Assembly: GCA_965240325.2 (NCBI GenBank)
Contig: OZ251251.1
Location: 186,001-250,000 of the forward strand
DNA from: Rebecca billardiae RCC1528
Taxonomy: Eukaryota > Haptophyta
DNA: 64,000 bases
Reading direction: 5' to 3'
Numbering within the stretch: the first letter of the stretch is position 1; the number at the start of each line of letters is the position of its first letter. A program made the translations under genes and the position numbers. Below are positions 10,420 to 21,052 of this stretch, piece after piece. The notes under the pieces are model-generated. The model did not search any database and was not told the DNA's origin. It saw only the letters and a list, made by a program, of their open reading frames with translations.

Positions 10420-11919
10420 TCACGCCGAGCAGTCCGCCCCGTGCAAACGCCCGAAACGCGGCAGCCGCTCGATGCGCGTGGGCGCCCACCATCCCTCGTA
10501 AATCTCGTTCAACTCCGCAAACGCGTAGTCTGCATCGCTCACGCCGTGGCCGAGCGCTGCCGACCGCCGGCCACACGAGAGCACGCTGCCATCCGCTGTG
10601 ACGTACAGCGCGTGGCATTTGGTGAGCGAACAGCGCGTGACGTGCGCGTGCGCAAGCGCGTGCACACGCGTGGGCAGCTCGAAGGTGTCAGCGCCCTCGT
10701 GCCCCAGCAGGCCGTAGCTGTTGTCCCCGAACGTGTGCACGCTGCCGTCCGCGCCCAGCACCGCGCTGCCGTAATCACCAGCGCACGCACGCACAGCCGT
10801 GACGCCAACCAGGGCCTCGATGCGCGCCGGCGCGAACCATCGTGCGCAATCGCCGTGCCCACGACAGCCAAAAGACCCCTCTCCGAAGGAGTGCACGCCA
10901 CCCGCCGCGTCCACCACCAGGCTGTGGTCGTAGCCCGCGCTCACGTGCACGGCGCGCACGCCGGCGAGCGCCTCGATGCGGCTCGGCGTGTGCTGCTCCT
11001 GCTCGTCACCGTGGCCGAGCCGGCCTGTGGAGCCATCGCCGCATGAGTAGACGGTGCCATCAGCAGAGACAAACAGCGAGTGATAACCCCCGGCGGCTAC
11101 GCCACCGATGCGCACGCCGTCCAGCGCCTTGATGCGCGTCGGCTCCAGCCGGTCCTTCGTGTTGCCGTAGCGGCCCAGCTGGCCGGACCAGTTGTTGCCC
11201 CAGCTGTACGCACGGCCGTCGGCGGTGAGCGCGAGGCTGTGCTGCCCACCGGCCATGACGCCAACGACGGCTGCACCGTGCAGAGCCATGACGGGAGCGA
11301 ACGAACGCCGCTCCTCCGTGTCCCCCAGCCCCAGCTGGCCATAGTGGTTGCTGCCGCAGCTGTACACGGCGCCGGCCTCGCTCAGCGCGAGCAGGTGGCC
11401 GTAGCCAGCGGCCACCGCAGCAACGCGCAGAGCACCCAGCGAGGTGACGTGCGAGGGCACGCGCACTTCGAGGCTTTCCGCGTGCCCGACGGCCGCGTGC
11501 GTCCGATACGCACCTGTCGGCTGCCAGTCGTCCCGCACCTCCTCCTCGCCGCACGTGTGCAGCCCGCCATCCGCGTCCACAAACGCGCTTAACGCCCAAC
11601 CAGCCGCAGCGGGAGATGCGTGCGCGCGCGCGAGCTCGAGCACGCGCTCACGCACAAACAGCTCCTCCACCCACGTGCAGATTCCGGCGGGTAGTGACGC
11701 TGGCAGCGCGCGCTCGTGCCCGCGCGCGCGCGCGCGCTCGCGCAGCGCGCGCTCGACCGCCGAGCACCCGCCGGGCGGCGCGGCGCGGAAGAGGCGCGCT
11801 GTGGCGTTCAGGCTGGCGAGATCGCGCGGCGGAAGGGGCGAGATGATGCGGCCGAGTACCTCGGGAGGCAGGTCGTCGAGCGCGAGGCGACGCGCGTGCG
11901 CCTGTGCCGTGCTGGCCAT
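10420..11919 (-). CDS. F-box/RCC1 beta-propeller protein, tandem copy 2
   Basis: An intronless minus-strand gene of 499 residues starting at ATG 11919-11917 (MASTAQAHARR). The open frame extends 47 codons further upstream, but this Met aligns with those of copies 1 and 3. The architecture is the same: an N-terminal F-box (DDLPPEVLGRII) followed by RCC1 repeats such as SNHYGQLGLGDTEERRS and NWSGQLGRYGNTKDR. The 5' flank (about 11940-12200) and that of copy 1 (10160-10440) share blocks such as GGAGTTCTGTTGGTTCA and CACACAGCGCCGCAGCAG. The duplicated unit therefore includes promoter and 3' flank as well as the coding part. The role is inferred as in copy 1: an SCF adaptor with an unknown target. 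Confidence 0.85.
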   Translation of the reverse strand: MASTAQAHARRLALDDLPPEVLGRIISPLPPRDLASLNATARLFRAAPPGGCSAVERALRERARARGHERALPASLPAGICTWVEELFVRERVLELARAHASPAAAGWALSAFVDADGGLHTCGEEEVRDDWQPTGAYRTHAAVGHAESLEVRVPSHVTSLGALRVAAVAAGYGHLLALSEAGAVYSCGSNHYGQLGLGDTEERRSFAPVMALHGAAVVGVMAGGQHSLALTADGRAYSWGNNWSGQLGRYGNTKDRLEPTRIKALDGVRIGGVAAGGYHSLFVSADGTVYSCGDGSTGRLGHGDEQEQHTPSRIEALAGVRAVHVSAGYDHSLVVDAAGGVHSFGEGSFGCRGHGDCARWFAPARIEALVGVTAVRACAGDYGSAVLGADGSVHTFGDNSYGLLGHEGADTFELPTRVHALAHAHVTRCSLTKCHALYVTADGSVLSCGRRSAALGHGVSDADYAFAELNEIYEGWWAPTRIERLPRFGRLHGADCSA

Positions 11920-12203
11920 CGCCTCGCGGCTCGCGCTCGGGGTGCGCGGTGCCGGGTGCGCCTCCGCCCCGCAAGCGCCAACCGTCTTCCCCGTCCGGAG
12001 CAGTCCGGAGCCCTTGTTCCAGGTGTTGGCAGCGGCGGAGGGGAGCGGCACCGGTCGCACGCAGGACGGGCAGCTCAGGCGGGCCTCAGCACTCAGTCAC
12101 TCACTCTCAGCCTCAGGCATCTAGCTAGTCTACGGAGTTCTGTTGGTTCACAACGACACTGCTCACACAGCGCCGCAGCAGCCGACGCACATGCCGGCCG
12201 CGC

Positions 12204-13682
12204 TCACGCCAAGCCGGCCGCCCCGTGCAAACGCGGCAGCCGCTCGATGCGCGTTGGCGCCCACCGTACCTCGTCCACCTCCGCAAAATCGTCTGCCTCA
12301 CTCACGCCGTGGCCGAGCGCCGCCGACCACCGGCCGCGCGAGAGCACGCTGCCATCCGCCGTGACGTACAGCGTGTGGTCAGTGCTGAGCGAACAGCGCG
12401 TTACGTGCGCGTGCGCAAGCGCGTGCACACGCTTGGGCAGCTCAAAGGTGTCAGCGCCCTCGTGCCCCAGCTGACTGTTGCTGTTGTTCCCGAACGCGTG
12501 CAAGCTGCCGTCCGCACCCAGCACCGCGCTGCCGTCATCACCGGCACACGCACGCACAGCGGCGACACCAGCCAGGGCCTCGATGCGCGCGGGCACCAAC
12601 CGTCGAGAGCGATCGCCGTGCCCGAGCTGACCACGATTGCACTCGCCGAAGGAGTGCACGCCGCCCGCCGCGTCCACCACCAGGCTGTGCGCGTTGCCCG
12701 CGCTCACGTGCACGACGCGCACGCCCGCGAGCGCCTCGATGCGCATCGGCGTGTGCTGCCCCTGGTGGCAGCCGTGGCCGAGCCGGCCTCCGGAGCCATA
12801 GCCGCACGAGTAGACAGTGCCGCCAGCAGATACAAACAGCGAGTGCAAAGCCCCAGCGGCTACGCCACCGATGCGCACGCCGTCCAGCGCCTCGATGCGC
12901 GTCGGCTCCAGCCGGTCCTTCGCGTCGCCGTGGCCGAGCTGGCCATACCGGTTGTCTCCGCAGCTGTACGCGCACCCGGCGGCGGTGAGCGCGAGACTGT
13001 GGTACCCACCGGTCATGACGCCCACGACGGCCGCATCGTGCGGAGATATGACGGGAGCAAACGAACGCCGCTCCTCCGTGTCCCCCAGCCCCAGCTGGCC
13101 GTAGCCGTTGCCGCCGCAGCCGTACACGGCGCCAGCCTCGCTCAGCGCGAGCAGGTGGTGGTAGCCAGCGGCCACCGCAGCAACACGCAGAGCACCCAGC
13201 GAGGTGACGCGTGTGGGCACGCGCACTTCGAGGCTTTCCGCGTGCCCGATGGCCGCGTTCGCCCGGTACTCACCTGTCGGCCACCTGTGCTCGTCCAGCA
13301 CCTCCTCCTCGCCGCACGTGTGCAGCCCGCCCTGCGCGTCCGCAAACGCGCTGAAGCCGTCACCGGCCGCAGCGGAAGATGCGTGCACGCGCACTAGCTC
13401 GAGCACGCGCTCACGCACGAACAGCTCCTCCGCCCACGTGCAGACTCCGGCGGGTAGTGACGCTGGCAGCGCGCGCTCGTGCCCGCGCGCGCGCGCGCGC
13501 TCGCGCAGCGCGCGCTCGACCGCCGAGCACCCGCCGGGCGGCGCGGCGCGGAAGAGGCGCGCTGTGGCGTTCAGGCTGGCGAGGTCGCGCGGCGGAAGGG
13601 GCGAGATGATGCGGCCGAGCACCTCGGGAGGCAGGTCGTCGAGCGCGAGGCGACGCGCGTGCGCCCGTGCCGTGCTGGCCAT
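12204..13682 (-). CDS. F-box/RCC1 beta-propeller protein, tandem copy 3
   Basis: An intronless minus-strand gene of 492 residues that starts directly with MASTARAHARR, which sets the start used for copies 1 and 2. It has an F-box at about residues 17-50 and RCC1 repeats after that (for example NGYGQLGLGDTEERRS and DNRYGQLGHGDAKDR). A short segment between them, FADAQGGLHTCGEEE, is conserved across the copies and looks like a first, shortened propeller blade. This is the most upstream of the three tandem genes, so its 5' flank (13683-13980) is not derived from another copy. That flank carries a perfect 10-bp-arm hairpin at 13816-13839. Confidence 0.85.
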   Translation of the reverse strand: MASTARAHARRLALDDLPPEVLGRIISPLPPRDLASLNATARLFRAAPPGGCSAVERALRERARARGHERALPASLPAGVCTWAEELFVRERVLELVRVHASSAAAGDGFSAFADAQGGLHTCGEEEVLDEHRWPTGEYRANAAIGHAESLEVRVPTRVTSLGALRVAAVAAGYHHLLALSEAGAVYGCGGNGYGQLGLGDTEERRSFAPVISPHDAAVVGVMTGGYHSLALTAAGCAYSCGDNRYGQLGHGDAKDRLEPTRIEALDGVRIGGVAAGALHSLFVSAGGTVYSCGYGSGGRLGHGCHQGQHTPMRIEALAGVRVVHVSAGNAHSLVVDAAGGVHSFGECNRGQLGHGDRSRRLVPARIEALAGVAAVRACAGDDGSAVLGADGSLHAFGNNSNSQLGHEGADTFELPKRVHALAHAHVTRCSLSTDHTLYVTADGSVLSRGRWSAALGHGVSEADDFAEVDEVRWAPTRIERLPRLHGAAGLA

Positions 13683-14377
13683 CGCTCGCGGCTCGCGCTC
13701 GGGGTGCGCGCTGGGGTCGGTGCGCCTCGCCCCACAAGCGCCAACTGTCGTTCCGCGGCCTCACCGAGTCCGATGGTGAGTTACCGGGAGCTGTGCCGAG
13801 GACCGGGAACACTCATTGGTACAGTACACACTGTACCAAGGGCCTTGACTGTACAGTATATCAGGCATAGTGTGCGTCTTAGTACATAGTAAACTGTACA
13901 TCTAGGAGCACGTGCGCAGCAACATGCGAGAATCAAGTCAGACGACGTGCGCGGACATGCGGCAATGCTGACATCAGTGCAGGAAGCCACGCGCCGAGGT
14001 GACACTCTCAGACGGGACTCGGACGACGACGAGAGCCGGCGCGATCACACCCCGCGTTTCCGCGGCGCACAGTCGCGCGCGCCACTCCCGGCGCCCGTGC
14101 CGCGCCGCATGCAACAGCGCTGACGCTGCGGCGACGGAGGCACGGAGGCGGGCGGCGTGGCGACGGTGCTGGCTGGGGCGGCGCGTCGGCGGGCGGCGTA
14201 GCGAGATCGTCGGGAGTCGGCACTCGGCGAGCTGCACGCCGGCATGCGGTCGCCGCGCCCACCGCGACACCGGGAGCTCCGCTCTCCGCCAGACCCCCCG
14301 GGCGGCAGGGCGGCAGCGCGCGCGCGCGCCGCCCGGCGGCGACGGCGCCGCGCGGGCGCCGGGCGCGTGCGCGCGGC
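13683..14377. other. Intergenic region with a short perfect hairpin
   Basis: This holds the upstream flank of F-box/RCC1 copy 3 and the 3' flank of the PsbQ-like gene. At 13816-13839, TTGGTACAGT and ACTGTACCAA are perfect 10-base arms around ACAC, about 135 bases upstream of the start codon. An AT-richer patch (13820-13910) surrounds it. The rest is GC-rich with no recognisable gene. Confidence 0.5.
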
Positions 14378-16172
14378 TTAGGCGCCGACGAGCGTCTTCC
14401 ACGCCTTGAGCGAGTCCATCGCCTCCGCCTGCGCCGCGAGCGACGCCTTCTGATCCTTGAGCTCCATCTGGTAGTCCAGCGCCTCGATGTCGGCGATGAA
14501 CTTCTCATACGCGTCCTTCGCATCGACCTTCTTCGGTCCGGACAGCCCGTCGTTGACCTGGCGCATGCCCGCGCGCATCTCGTACATCATCGAGCGCATC
14601 TGGCCGCGGCCGAGGGCCCACGACTCCTTCTTAATGTACGCCAGCACCTGCGCGGGAGCGGTCCGGGGCGAGGCGAGTCCGGGCGCGCGCACAGCGTGAG
14701 CACACCGTCCCGGCGCGCCGTCCCGGCGCGCGCGCGGCCGGCCGCGCGGTGCCGCCCGCGCCCGCCCGGCCTGCCCCGCCCGGCCTCCGCGCGCGCGGCC
14801 GCGTCCCCCGGCCAGCGGCGCGCGCGCGCGCGTACGTCCTTGCCGAGGCGCTTCTCGCCCTCGCCGACCTTCTTCGCCAGCGTGCTGAACTTCTCCCCCG
14901 TCACCAGCGGCACCTTGTTGGGATCGGAGATCTTGGTGTCCATCTGCTCAAACGGCTCCGACTGGCGGGACCAATAAGTAGTACATAGGGGGAATGCGGG
15001 TAATGCGGGTAGGCGGCGGGGACGGGGGCGTGAGGGCGTGCGTGGGTCTTTCGGGCGGGGGTGGGGTGCGCGTGTGCTGGTGCGTGGGTGCGCCGCGTGC
15101 ACCAGCCCCACGCGCGCTGTGCGCCAGCCCCACGTGCGCTGTGCGCTGTGCGAGCGCCACTGCCGCCCCCGACAGCACCGCCCTCCCATCCATCCCGCCA
15201 CCGACTGCCGCCGCCCCCCAGCCAGCCCAGCCCAGCCCACGGAGTCCGGGCGGCTGGGCGGCCCCGGCTGCGCGCCGGTAGGGCATGGCGAGGGCCGAGC
15301 CCGCGCGCAGCCGCGGCAGCCGGCGTGCCGCACGCACGCGGCGGCGCGCGACGAGGCCTCGGCCACGGGCCACGCCCACGCCGGCGCGCGGCCGTGGCCG
15401 AGCGCGCTGCCGCGTGTGTGTTCATGCCTGGTGGCCACTCGGCGCGCACGGCCGGCAGAGCGCGCGTGGCGCGGCTCGAGCCCGCCCGCCCTCCCGCACG
15501 ACCACGCCCCGCCCCGCCTCCCCGCGCCCGACGCTGCCGGCCTGCGCAGCCGCCAGCCGCGCCCGCGCGCGCAGACGGCGCGCGCGGCGCGCTCGGCGCG
15601 AGCCGCGTCGGCTGGGCTCACCTGCACAGGGCGATCGGGCGACGCGCCGATGCCAAACACGCTGAACTTCGGGCCCTCGCCGGCCTTGGCGGAGGCGCTC
15701 TCCGCCGCGACGACGAGGCCGCCGAGCGCCGCCACGCCGCGGGTCACCAGCTCTCGGCTGCGCGCGCGCGGCGAGCGGCACGCGCCGCGGGGAAATGGTC
15801 GCGTGAGCGCGCCGCGGCCCGCGCCGAGCGCGCGCAGGCTCGGAGCCGGGGCGTGGCAGCTGCAGCGCGACGCCAGCTGGCCGAGCGGTGGCGTGCTGCG
15901 TCGGCCCGCGGCCTCGGCCGCCCGCCCACGGGGTGAGCGGGCCGCACCACGCCGCGCGCCGGCCGCGCGCTCCAGCCGTCATCAGCGGATGCGCCGCCGC
16001 CGCCGAGCGGCGCAAGGCGGCAGCTGCGCGCGGGTGCTGGCGGCGCGACCGGCGAGCGCACGCACCGGGTGTTGGCCGCATCCGACATGCTCACCACCGA
16101 GCGCGAGACGCGCGTCGGGGCCACCGGCCCGTTGAAGGCGAGGACTGCCGAGAGCGCGAAGGCGACGAACAT
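14378..16172 (-). CDS. PsbQ-like photosystem II lumenal protein, 4 exons
   Basis: Exons on the minus strand: 16172-16066, 15757-15622, 14961-14836 and 14647-14378. Phases join exactly to give 212 residues. Residues 1-13 are a hydrophobic signal peptide (MFVAFALSAVLA) followed by FNGPVAPT, resembling the Phe-containing cleavage site of plastid proteins in red secondary-plastid algae. Joining exons 1 and 2 creates TRRELVTRGVAALGG...ASA, a twin-arginine thylakoid signal. The mature part matches PsbQ in its C-terminal helical bundle (YIKKESWALGRGQMRSMM, then AYEKFIADIEALDYQMELKD). PsbQ is an extrinsic subunit that stabilises the oxygen-evolving complex on the lumen side. Introns begin GTGCG, GTGAGC and GTACGC. 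The gene is transcribed away from the beta-propeller gene, with start codons 279 bases apart. The family call rests on motif resemblance only. Confidence 0.75.
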
Positions 16173-16450
16173 GGCTGCGGGCGACACGGGCGGCGGCGAC
16201 GAACGTGTCGAGAAGCCGTCGCCAATTACGAGTTTAATTGGCGCGGCGCGTTTCGGCGCGCGCGTAAAATCGACGCCCGGACTCACGTCGAAACTCGACG
16301 CGCAAGCCGCGCGCGAAAATCGCGGGCGAGAGCGCACGATGGCTGACGATCAACGCGAGTCCGTTGCTTCATGCTTGCCGGGTGAGCCCGCCGCCGTGCA
16401 GGACTGGTGCAGGTGTGCCTGTTATCGCTGCTGCCTGCCTGCAAGCCAGC
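16173..16450. promoter_or_regulatory. Probable shared divergent promoter
   Basis: These 278 bases separate the start codons of the PsbQ-like gene (minus) and the beta-propeller gene (plus), so both promoters and 5' leaders must lie here or overlap the genes. The left half is less GC-rich than its surroundings (CAATTACGAGTTTAATTGG near 16210, itself an imperfect palindrome). No classical TATA box is clear. Confidence 0.45.
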
Positions 16451-17672
16451 ATGGCCAGCGGCGCGGCGACGCTCGTCGCCACGGGCGGCGCGAAGCTGTG
16501 CGCGCCGCACATCGACGCGGAGGGCACGCTCTGGGCGCTCTCCGCGATGACCGGCGAGGTCCTGCGCCTCACGCAGCAGGACGATGGCGCCCTCGGCCTC
16601 ACCGCCGCCATGCACGCGGGCGCGGCGCCGGTCGGCATCGCCGTCGACGAGCAGTCGACGTACCTGTGCGACGTGGCGCACAAGGCGGTGCTGCTGGTGG
16701 GCGCGGACGGCGCGGCGTCGGAGTTCGTGCGCGAGTACGAGCAGCGCCCCTTCGTCGGGCCCACCGCCCTCGCCTTTGACGGCGCGCGCAACCTGTTTGT
16801 CGCAGACGGCGGCGCGGACGGCGAGACCGGTCTGCATGCGCCCAAGGGCTCGGTGTTCGTGATCTCGGCGGAGGGCCAGCTGCTGCTGCCACTGGCGCAC
16901 GAGTCGCTCGCGCGGCCCTCCGCCCTCGCCGTCTACCCGCCGGCGCGCGCCTCGCCGCCCGCGCCCGCCGCCATCGTGTTTGTGGCCGAGCAGGCGGCCA
17001 ATCGGATTGTCCGGTTCGTCAAGCGGCCGGTCGACGTGTACGTGGGCACGGTGTTTCGTCAGGTGCGCGCGGGGCCCGCGCGCCGAGGCCCCGCCGTGCG
17101 CGCCCGCGCGCCCGGCGCGCGCTGCCGCCGCCCGCTCACTCCGCGCGCGGCCGCCGCCCGCTCGCTCGCGCGCCCCGGGGGCAGTTTGCGGGCGGCGCGG
17201 GACCGTCCTGCCTCGCCTGCGACGAGGATGGGTGCCTCTTCGTCGGCCACTTCGACTACGCGCCCGCAGCCGAGGCGGGCGGTGGCAGAGCCAGCGCACA
17301 ACCGCCGCCGGGCCGCGTGAGCAAGCTGAGCGCGCAGGTGCGCGCGCGCGCGCGCGCGCGCCGCGCGCGCCGGAGGCAGGAGCGCGCGCCGGCGGAAGCG
17401 GGTGGCGGCGAGTTGTATTTGCTGGGCTGCTGCGGTGTTCGCGCGCGGCTGCGCCTGCCGCGCCGCGCGGCGGCGCTCGGGGGCGCTCACCACCGCCCGC
17501 GCCGCGCCGCCGCCCGCCCGGACTCGCCCGGACTCGCCCGGACTCGCAGGGCGAGCTGCTCGCCGAGTGGACGGTGCCGGGCGGTCCGGAGCTGAGCGGC
17601 CTCGCGCTCAAGGGGCGCACGCTGTACGTGACCGAGGCGTCGAGCAACGGGCTGTACGCGATCGAGCTGTGA
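16451..17672 (+). CDS. SMP-30/NHL-like beta-propeller protein, 3 exons
   Basis: Exons 16451-17062, 17185-17337 and 17550-17672 join in phase 0 to give 295 residues. Repeated blocks resemble a six-bladed SMP-30/gluconolactonase or NHL propeller: GTLWALSAMTGEVLRL, PVGIAVDEQSTYLCDVAHKA, PTALAFDGARNLFVADGG, GSVFVISAEGQLL, NRIVRFV, GCLFVGHFDY and ELSGLALKGRTLYVTEAS. Several of these are the Leu/Phe-Val-Ala-Asp or TEAS strand ends typical of the family. Members include lactonases and sugar- or lipid-binding scaffolds; metal ligands cannot be assigned by eye, so no reaction is claimed. No signal peptide is visible at ATG 16451. An upstream ATG at 16339 would need an extra splice and was not used. 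Introns start GTGCGCGC and end in CAG. Confidence 0.7.
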
Positions 17673-18412
17673 GTCTGACCGTGCGCCGTGGGTGTGCGCC
17701 GCGGGGGCGCCTCGGCCTTCCCGTTTGTCGGAGTCGGAAGCCGGCCGGCCGGCGGTCCGGGCCGCTGCGGTCGTGGTGCCGGACGGCAGTGTGGTCCGCC
17801 GGTCATGGACACGGTGCTGCGTCGTCGCTGCATCGGGCCGAGCCGCGCCCGGCAAGTGGCACGGCGCGGTCCATTCCGGTGGCAATCAATTAGAAGGTGC
17901 GCGTGTGCCTCTTCCACCGTAGCGCCCCTGGCCCGAGCGGCAGTGGACTCGAGTCCGTTGCTGTGCGTTCAAATAAGCGTTGGCGCTGCACGTAGCATCG
18001 TTATTAATAGCGTGCGCCGTGCTTTCAACTGAACCGATATTTAAGGCGGTAGCCACCATCTATTGTATTCAGTGAATCAGTGATGCTCTCGATATTCATA
18101 GCCGTTCGTTGATGGCATGTGTACGCCGGATGAATACGATTACTCCCCTCAGATGAATAGCTAACCGTACACAATATCTAAATGTTACGAGCGAACGTCA
18201 AAGCCAAACCATGTCAACCAGATTCAAAAGATCTCCTCATCGTGATTGTAGTGCTGACGAAAAGTGGCGCCCGCCAACTCGCCAAGATTGAGCGCGCAGA
18301 CGTACCAGTATCGTAGAGCTTCGATCGACAGGGAGGGGCACTCTCGCGCGCCCACCGACCGACCGCCGCCACCTGAAGGAGTGCACACGGTCGCGAGCGG
18401 AACGCGCGCAAT
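17673..18412. other. Intergenic region upstream of the MADS-box gene
   Basis: GC-rich up to about 17950, then a markedly less GC-rich stretch (about 17980-18250) with words such as GATATTTAAGG and ATTGTATTCAGTGAATCAG. No gene is recognisable. The AT-richer part probably includes promoter sequence of the plus-strand MADS-box gene at 18413. Confidence 0.45.
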
Positions 18413-19475
18413 ATGGGGCGGCGTAAGATCGAGATCAAGCCCATCAAGGACCACTCGCGGCGCAAGATCACCTTCAAGAAGCGCGCCGCGGTGCGCGCGC
18501 GCCGAGCCGCCGCGCCGCCGTGCGGCCGTGCTGCGCGGCGGACTGCGCGATCGGACGGCGCGGCTCACGCGCCACGCGCGCGCCGTCGCGCGCGCGCGCG
18601 CGTGCAGGGGCTCGTGAAGAAGGCGATGGAGCTCAGCGTTCTGTGCGGCTGCGACATCGGCCTCTTCGTCATGGGTGCACGCCGCGCCGCAGCGCTGGCG
18701 TGCGCGCGCGCGCAAGTGTCCTGCCACCGAGCGCGCCGCCGCGCATCTCACCCGCGCGGCGCGCGCGCGCGCGCGCCGGCGCGCACGCAGACCCGAACGG
18801 CGCGAAGCTCATCGAGTACACCTCGCCCGCCGGCAAGCCCCTCGAGGAGCGCATGATGCACTGGCTCCGCACGCCGGGCGCGTGCGAGTACACGCGCACA
18901 GACCTGGATGCGGTGAGCGCGCGCCCGCCGCCGCCTCCGTCGGCGGCGCGCGCGTGCGCGCTCGCGCGAGTGGGCGTGCGTGCGGGGAGCCGAGGGTGGG
19001 CCGGGTGGGCGGGTCGGCGCGTGCGTCGGGGGGACGAGGCCGGGATGCCGGCGCGCGCCTCACGCGCGCACACGGCTTTGGCGCCGCGGGGACAGGCCGT
19101 GAGTGACGGGTGCTTGCGCGCGCGGCACGGGCGCGTCAGGGCGCACGCACGCACGCCACGTGTCCCCTCCACCTGCCGAGCGCGCGTCCGGCGTGGCCCA
19201 CCCCCGCGGGTGCGACCTCCTCGCTGCGCTCACGCGCGCCTCGCGTGCCCGCCGCGCCGCCGCGCATCATCCTCGTTTCTTCCGCGGCCGACCGATCTCA
19301 TCATGAAATGAATTCTCATTTGATTTGATTCTGTGCCTGCTCATGGGAATGAACCCATCCTGCGCAGGCGAATGGCGGCGGCATCGGCTTCTGCTCGCTC
19401 GGCAGCAGCCGCGGCCCGTCGCGCGGCTCGTCCCTCCCGTCGTCCGTCCTGCCGTCCGATGACGAGGACGACGAT

Positions 19476-19506
<31 letters not shown>

Positions 19507-20729
19507 GCGGTAAGCATGGGCGGGTTCTCGCGCACGGCTGCCCGAGCACGCCGCAGCAGCAGGCGACGGCGATGACGGCCGGCGTGGTCACCGGCGTGCC
19601 GTGCGTGCAGCACGGCGTCCTGCTCGGGCCCGCTGGCGCACCTCCTTCAGCCACCATGGCTCAGTACGGCGCGGCCGCGCACGCGCCACCGCAGTGTGTG
19701 ACGATGGCCGCGGCGCCCGCGCCCATGCAGGGCCCCCCGCCCGTGCCGATGGCGACGTCTGAGGCCGCGCCGCAGCAGCAGCCGCCGCCGCCGCCGTCGC
19801 CGGCCCGCGGCGCGTACGCCGCCGACGGCCTGTGCGCGCCCGGCTCGGAGGGCGGCGCCGCGGCCGCCCCCCAGCAGTTGCACGCGACGGCGCACGCGTG
19901 CGCGCAGCCGCAGCCGCAGCAGCAGCCGCCGCACGCGTGCGCGCAGCCGCAGCCGCAGCAGCAGCAGCCGCAGCCGCAGCAGCAGCAGCTGCTGCTGCAG
20001 CCGCCGGCGCAGTATGGTGCGTACGAGCAGCACGCGCCGCCGCCGGGCGCGCACGTCTTCTGGCAGCCGGCGGGCGCCATGGACCCGTCCGGGCACGGCC
20101 AGCAGCATCCGCAGCAGCAGCCGCAGCAGCCGCTGCAGCCGCCGCAGCCGCAGCCGCAGCAGCCGCAGCCGCAGCCGCAGCCGCAGCCGCCGCAGCCGCA
20201 GCAGCCGCACGCGTACGCGCAGCCGCAGCCGCAGCATGCGCAGCCGCAGATGAGCGTGGCCGTGTGCGCGCCGCCGCCGCCGCCGGCGGCGGGCGCGGCG
20301 CAGCCTGTGCTCTGGTCGCCGGCCGCGCCACTCCACGCGCCGGCCCACCTATACTACGGACCGCCGCCGCCGACACACATGCACACGGCGCCGCCCGCCG
20401 CCATGCACTACGCGGCGTATGGCGGCGCCCCGGGCGCAGGCGGCGGTGTGTACTACGCGCCACAGCAGCTGCAGCCGCCGCCGCAGCCGCCGCAGCCCGC
20501 GCTGCACGCGTGCACGGCCGTGTGTGCCGCGCCGCCGGGCCAGCCCGTGATGATGGTCCTCGCCTCACCCGCCGGCAGCCACCAGCAGCACCCGGACTTT
20601 TGCGGCAGCCAGCAGCCGCCCCCGGACTTTCCGGGCGGAGGCTCGGTGCCGCTCGACGGCGGCGGTGGCGCGGCGCCGTGCGCGTCGTGCTGCGCATCGA
20701 GCGATGTGGCGCCGATGCAGCAGCAGTAG
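18413..20729 (+). CDS. MADS-box transcription factor with acidic and Gln-rich regions, 4 exons
   Basis: Exons 18413-18490, 18608-18674, 18791-18912 and 19368-20729 join in consistent phase to give 542 residues. Residues 1-57 form a MADS DNA-binding domain: MGRRKIEIKPI, SRRKITFKKR (exon 1) joined to GLVKKAMELSVLCGCDIGLFV (exon 2), then DPNGAKLIEYTS. The pattern is closer to SRF/MEF2-type than to plant MIKC proteins, and no K-box is visible. Exon 4 encodes a Ser-rich stretch, an acidic run (DDEDDDDDDDDD, about residue 120) and then several hundred residues rich in Gln, Pro, Ala and His, typical of activation or phase-separating regions. It should bind CArG-like A/T-rich boxes as a dimer in the nucleus. 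The DNA-binding domain is split by two small introns. Intron 3 (455 bp) ends in an unusually T-rich tract. Confidence 0.88.
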
Positions 20730-21052
20730 CGGGCGCCATTTCCAGGGTCAGGCGGCGGCGCACCGTGCCGGTACCGTGCCGGCTGTTTTGCCCTTGGCGT
20801 CCGCCTGGAAGCCGTGCCCGGCGACCCGGTGCGCGCTGCGCTGGCAATGGGCCGCGGCCCGCCCGGCGCCCGGCGCCCCGCCCGGCGGCCGCAGCCCGCG
20901 CCGGCCCGACTCCCCGGGCGGCGGCCGCGGCTGGGACCTGCCCGATCGGCGTCGTCTAATTTTATTATATTATAATAAACTGATGATGCTCAATTATAAT
21001 ATTATAATAATAATACTGCTGAATAATAATATATATATATTTATTAATAAAA
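20730..21052. other. 3' flank of the MADS-box gene with an AT-rich island
   Basis: GC-rich sequence continues to about 20955. Then 90-100 bases consist almost only of A and T (TAATAT, ATAATAATA and ATATATAT words). The island directly abuts the left end of dispersed repeat copy 1. No gene is seen. Confidence 0.55.

Noticed and set aside
19588-20847. 419-codon minus-strand frame antisense to the Gln-rich exon
   Set aside because: Shadow of the CAG/CCG repeats of the MADS-box gene; its translation is Ala/Arg repeats.
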